A DNA stretch of 64,000 nt from Stygibacter sp964604155 (GTDB lineage: Bacteria; Cloacimonadota; Cloacimonadia; Cloacimonadales; TCS61). The position numbers were made by a program, and so were the translations under genes. How positions within the stretch are numbered: position 1 is the stretch's first letter; each line of letters begins with the position of its first letter. The notes under the pieces were generated by a model that saw only the letters and a program-made list of their open reading frames with translations, was not told the origin of the DNA and made no database searches. Below, one piece after another: positions 62,181-64,000 of the stretch. The stretch is taken from NCBI GenBank assembly GCA_964604155.1, contig CAZRXY010000014.1, forward strand, positions 1 through 64,000, given 5' to 3'.

Positions 62181-63284
62181 TCATTTCGCAAAGATATTTT
62201 GCGTTCTCAAGCAGACTTTTACCAGCAATAGCATCACCGGCACTTCGATGAGCACGCCCACCACCGTGGCAAGTGAAGCGCCGGAAGAAAGCCCAAAAAG
62301 CATGGTGGAAGTAGCAATGGCAACTTCAAAATGATTGGAAGCCCCTATCATCGCAGCCGGAGCGGCAAATTCATAAGATAGCTTTAATAATTTTGCAGCA
62401 ATGTAACCAATTGTGAAAATTAGTATCGTTTGAATAAAGAGCGGAATTGCTATCCATAATATTGTGAGAGGCTGCTCCAGTATCACTTCACCCTTAAAAG
62501 AAAAGAGCAGAACCAGTGTAACTAAAAGAGCAATTATAGAAACTGTACCGAGGTGCGGAATAAACTTCCGCTCAAAATAATCCCTGCCTTTTCTGGCAAT
62601 TATCCATTTTCGCGAAAAATATCCCGTCACCAGCGGCAAGGCTACATAGATCAATACAGATAAAATAATAGTCTGCCAGGGAATGGGCATATTGTTTTCA
62701 CCCAGCAAAAAGCCGCCTAATGGAGCATATAACAGAAGCATCGTTAGCGAATTGATTGCCACCATCACCAGCGTAAGCCCCATATTACCTTTACTCAGCC
62801 AGCTCCAGACCAGCACCATCGCCGTGCAGGGCGCTATCCCCAATAGTATCGCCCCAGATATATAGCTGCGATACAATTCCACTTCCTGCCCCGTTTTCAC
62901 TATTTCTGTTCCACTGATAAAACCTGATTTATAGAAAAGCGTGAGAAAAAAAGTGGCTATAAAGAACATCGTAAACGGCTTGATCAACCAGTTTATCACT
63001 AAGGTGAGAACCACGGGTTTCGGCGTTTTACCGGCTTTTATCACTTCGCCAAAATCAATCTTGACCATGATGGGGTACATCATGAAAAAAAGACATATCG
63101 CTATCGGTATGGAAATCTGATAAAAAGAAAAATTATCCAGAGCTACAGCGATCTGCGGAGCATTTTTGCCCAGAACGATCCCTACTGCTATGCAGAGCAT
63201 AACCCATACTGTCAAATAACGCTCAAATACGCTCATCTTCTTTTCCGTCACCTTTTTTTCGGCAACTTCACAAAACTTGCTCAC
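62181..63284 (-). CDS. acr3: ACR3-type arsenite efflux transporter
   Basis: A 367-residue membrane protein with ten predicted helices. The ACR3 hallmarks are the conserved cysteine motif GIAPCTAMVLVW, MYPIMVKIDF, and AAMIGASNHFEVAIA. It expels arsenite (or antimonite) using the membrane potential. It starts with GTG behind AAGGAGGG. Its neighbours are a permease end, a small thioredoxin and a small candidate selenoprotein upstream, and a secreted thioredoxin-like protein downstream. This points to an arsenic or other thiol-reactive metal resistance operon. No arsR or arsC is in view. Confidence 0.93.
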   Translation of the reverse strand: MSKFCEVAEKKVTEKKMSVFERYLTVWVMLCIAVGIVLGKNAPQIAVALDNFSFYQISIPIAICLFFMMYPIMVKIDFGEVIKAGKTPKPVVLTLVINWLIKPFTMFFIATFFLTLFYKSGFISGTEIVKTGQEVELYRSYISGAILLGIAPCTAMVLVWSWLSKGNMGLTLVMVAINSLTMLLLYAPLGGFLLGENNMPIPWQTIILSVLIYVALPLVTGYFSRKWIIARKGRDYFERKFIPHLGTVSIIALLVTLVLLFSFKGEVILEQPLTILWIAIPLFIQTILIFTIGYIAAKLLKLSYEFAAPAAMIGASNHFEVAIATSTMLFGLSSGASLATVVGVLIEVPVMLLLVKVCLRTQNIFAK

Positions 63285-63369
63285 AATCCCTCCTTGATAT
63301 TTTCTGCTGCCACACTTTTCTCGCAGCCGCCACAGCCTGTCTCTCGCCTGCCTGTCATTAGCACCCCTG

Positions 63370-63681
63370 TCAGCAGATGATCAAGGCATCCTTAGTTTTT
63401 TTGATTTTATACCTTCCCAGATAGGTTAGGATGAATTCCTGCTCAGAAGAACCAGCCAAAAATTCCTTCTGGATATAGTATTCACAACCTTCTGCTGTGA
63501 ATCGATAATAATCTCCAATATCACACTCGGGCATCATCTTATCTGGTGAAACCAACCGACCGGATGGTATTTTCACGGCATTTCATCAGCCTTTTATCTG
63601 ATAAAATTTTCCAATTGAGATCACCCCGCCATGACTGAGCAGGTAACGCAGGAATTCTCTGTTCTCTACCCGTAATTCCAT
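63370..63681 (-). CDS. small candidate selenoprotein with vicinal Sec-Sec pair
   Basis: From ATG 63681, 5 bp after the thioredoxin stop, one frame of 104 codons runs to a TGA at 63370, with two adjacent TGA codons at positions 32-33 (63588-63583). Read through, the protein has the context ISIGKFYQIKG-U-U-NAVKIPSGRLVS. The part after the TGAs alone (68 residues from a GTG) lacks a good ribosome site. A hairpin follows the TGAs at SECIS distance. Sec-Sec would be the selenium form of a vicinal Cys-Cys pair, a known way to bind arsenite or mercury, and the gene sits in an ACR3 operon. Further cysteines are in PECDIG, EGCEYY and the final IIC. The family is not recognised. Alternatively these are two short unrelated frames. 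Confidence 0.55.
63551..63588 (-). other. tandem TGA codons and SECIS-like hairpin
   Basis: Minus strand: TGATGA (63588-63583), 14 nt, then ACCATCC / GGTTGGT with loop GGTC (63561-63558): six pairs around one T-T mismatch, A-T/C-G/C-G below and C-G/C-G directly under the loop. The E. coli fdhF SECIS also has GGUC in its loop and a similar distance to the UGA. Confidence 0.55.
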
Positions 63682-63686
63682 GGATT

Positions 63687-63917
63687 CTAACCGATCAGTT
63701 TTTTGATCTTTTCAGGCGAAAGCACTTTGCCAGCTGCTACTACTTTTTCATCAATCACCAGTGCCGGCGTCATCATCACACCATAATCCATGATATCATT
63801 GATATCAGTAACTTTTTCCAGAATTGCCTCTATGCCCAGCTCGTTAACTGCCTGCTGCGCATTAGCTTCCATCTTTTTGCATTTGGGACAGCCGGTCCCT
63901 AAAATTTTTATTGTCAT
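63687..63917 (-). CDS. small thioredoxin-like (redox-active disulfide) protein
   Basis: A 76-residue thioredoxin/glutaredoxin-fold protein with the CxxC site at the N-terminus (ILGTGCPKCKKMEANAQQA) and the MMTPALVIDEKVVAAGK segment holding the cis-proline. This mini-thioredoxin family is often found in arsenic resistance gene clusters next to permeases. It is cytoplasmic. It lies 27 bp after the permease gene and 5 bp before the candidate selenoprotein, for which it could be the reductant. Confidence 0.88.
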   Translation of the reverse strand: MTIKILGTGCPKCKKMEANAQQAVNELGIEAILEKVTDINDIMDYGVMMTPALVIDEKVVAAGKVLSPEKIKKLIG

Positions 63918-63944
63918 CTTTCTTCTCCTTTTTATTATTTTATT

Positions 63945-64000
63945 CTACGCGATCCAGATTAAATAGATGCCACCAAGAATCACCAGCACTCCGCAGATTT
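63945..64000 (-). CDS. C-terminal end of a membrane protein (probable permease), cut by the window edge
   Basis: The last 17 codons read ICGVLVILGGIYLIWIA and a stop, one hydrophobic helix. In arsenic-type clusters the gene before the mini-thioredoxin is commonly a UPF0718-family permease, so that is the likely identity, but the visible part cannot prove it. Confidence 0.5.
   Translation of the reverse strand, partial: ICGVLVILGGIYLIWIA

Noticed and set aside
63358..63372. Read-through of the final TGA of the small selenoprotein, giving IIC-U-QGC and a stop
   Set aside because: No hairpin with a G-containing loop is found at SECIS distance after this TGA; repeated GACAGG strings there are direct, not inverted. 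The TGA is taken as the true stop.

Overview
The window comes from a low-to-moderate GC Gram-negative anaerobe. I infer a member of the FCB group, most like Candidatus Cloacimonadota. The basis is five large secreted proteins that end in an NYPNPFNP-type (FlgD-like, type IX-style) sorting domain, a cytoplasmic heterodisulfide-reductase/fumarate-reductase cluster beside a half-TCA-cycle operon, and selenocysteine use. No 16S gene is present, so this assignment is inference.

Layout, left to right. 1-11.6 kb: a secreted beta-helix protein whose frame is interrupted by one TGA, a class II photolyase, a 2,231-residue tandem-repeat surface protein, and a gap holding an inverted-repeat element with a candidate small RNA. 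11.6-22.6 kb: murI and pyrG; a TetR-led operon (beta-barrel protein, LolD-like ATPase, two FtsX-type permeases, LolA-like protein); clpB with a degenerate CIRCE operator. 22.7-31.0 kb: a secreted starch-binding-like protein, then hdrA-hdrC-hdrB-frdB-frdA, which looks like one soluble complex joining succinate/fumarate to an HdrABC electron-bifurcation module. 31.1-36.9 kb (opposite strand): sucC-sucD-fumarase alpha-fumarase beta-malic enzyme-TPR protein, supplying the fumarate, malate and succinyl-CoA steps around the same reaction. 37.0-44.1 kb: LhgO-like oxidase, 2-hydroxyacid dehydrogenase, double-length ThyX, DeoC, MalQ and a PfkB-type kinase. 44.3-51.3 kb: two divergent secreted cysteine-protease-family proteins (C10 and C25). 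51.3-54.6 kb: a repeat-rich stretch with one outer-membrane protein gene and tRNA-Pro. 54.6-61.3 kb: selD (itself a selenoprotein), a GH31 glucosidase, a transglutaminase-like protein and rarD. 61.4-64 kb: an arsenite-efflux type operon (permease end, thioredoxin, small protein, ACR3, secreted thioredoxin-like protein).

The most notable reading is in this last operon. The small gene between the thioredoxin and ACR3 has two adjacent in-frame TGA codons. They are followed, at the distance expected for a bacterial SECIS, by a seven-position hairpin (one internal mismatch) with a GGTC loop. It therefore looks like a protein with a vicinal Sec-Sec pair in an arsenic or metal handling locus. SelD in the same window shows the same TGA-to-hairpin geometry, and so does the TGA in the beta-helix gene. 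A second recurring theme is a short GGGGG(T)ATGCC motif about 16-19 bp upstream of TTGACA -35 boxes of unrelated genes, often with a palindromic unit just before it.
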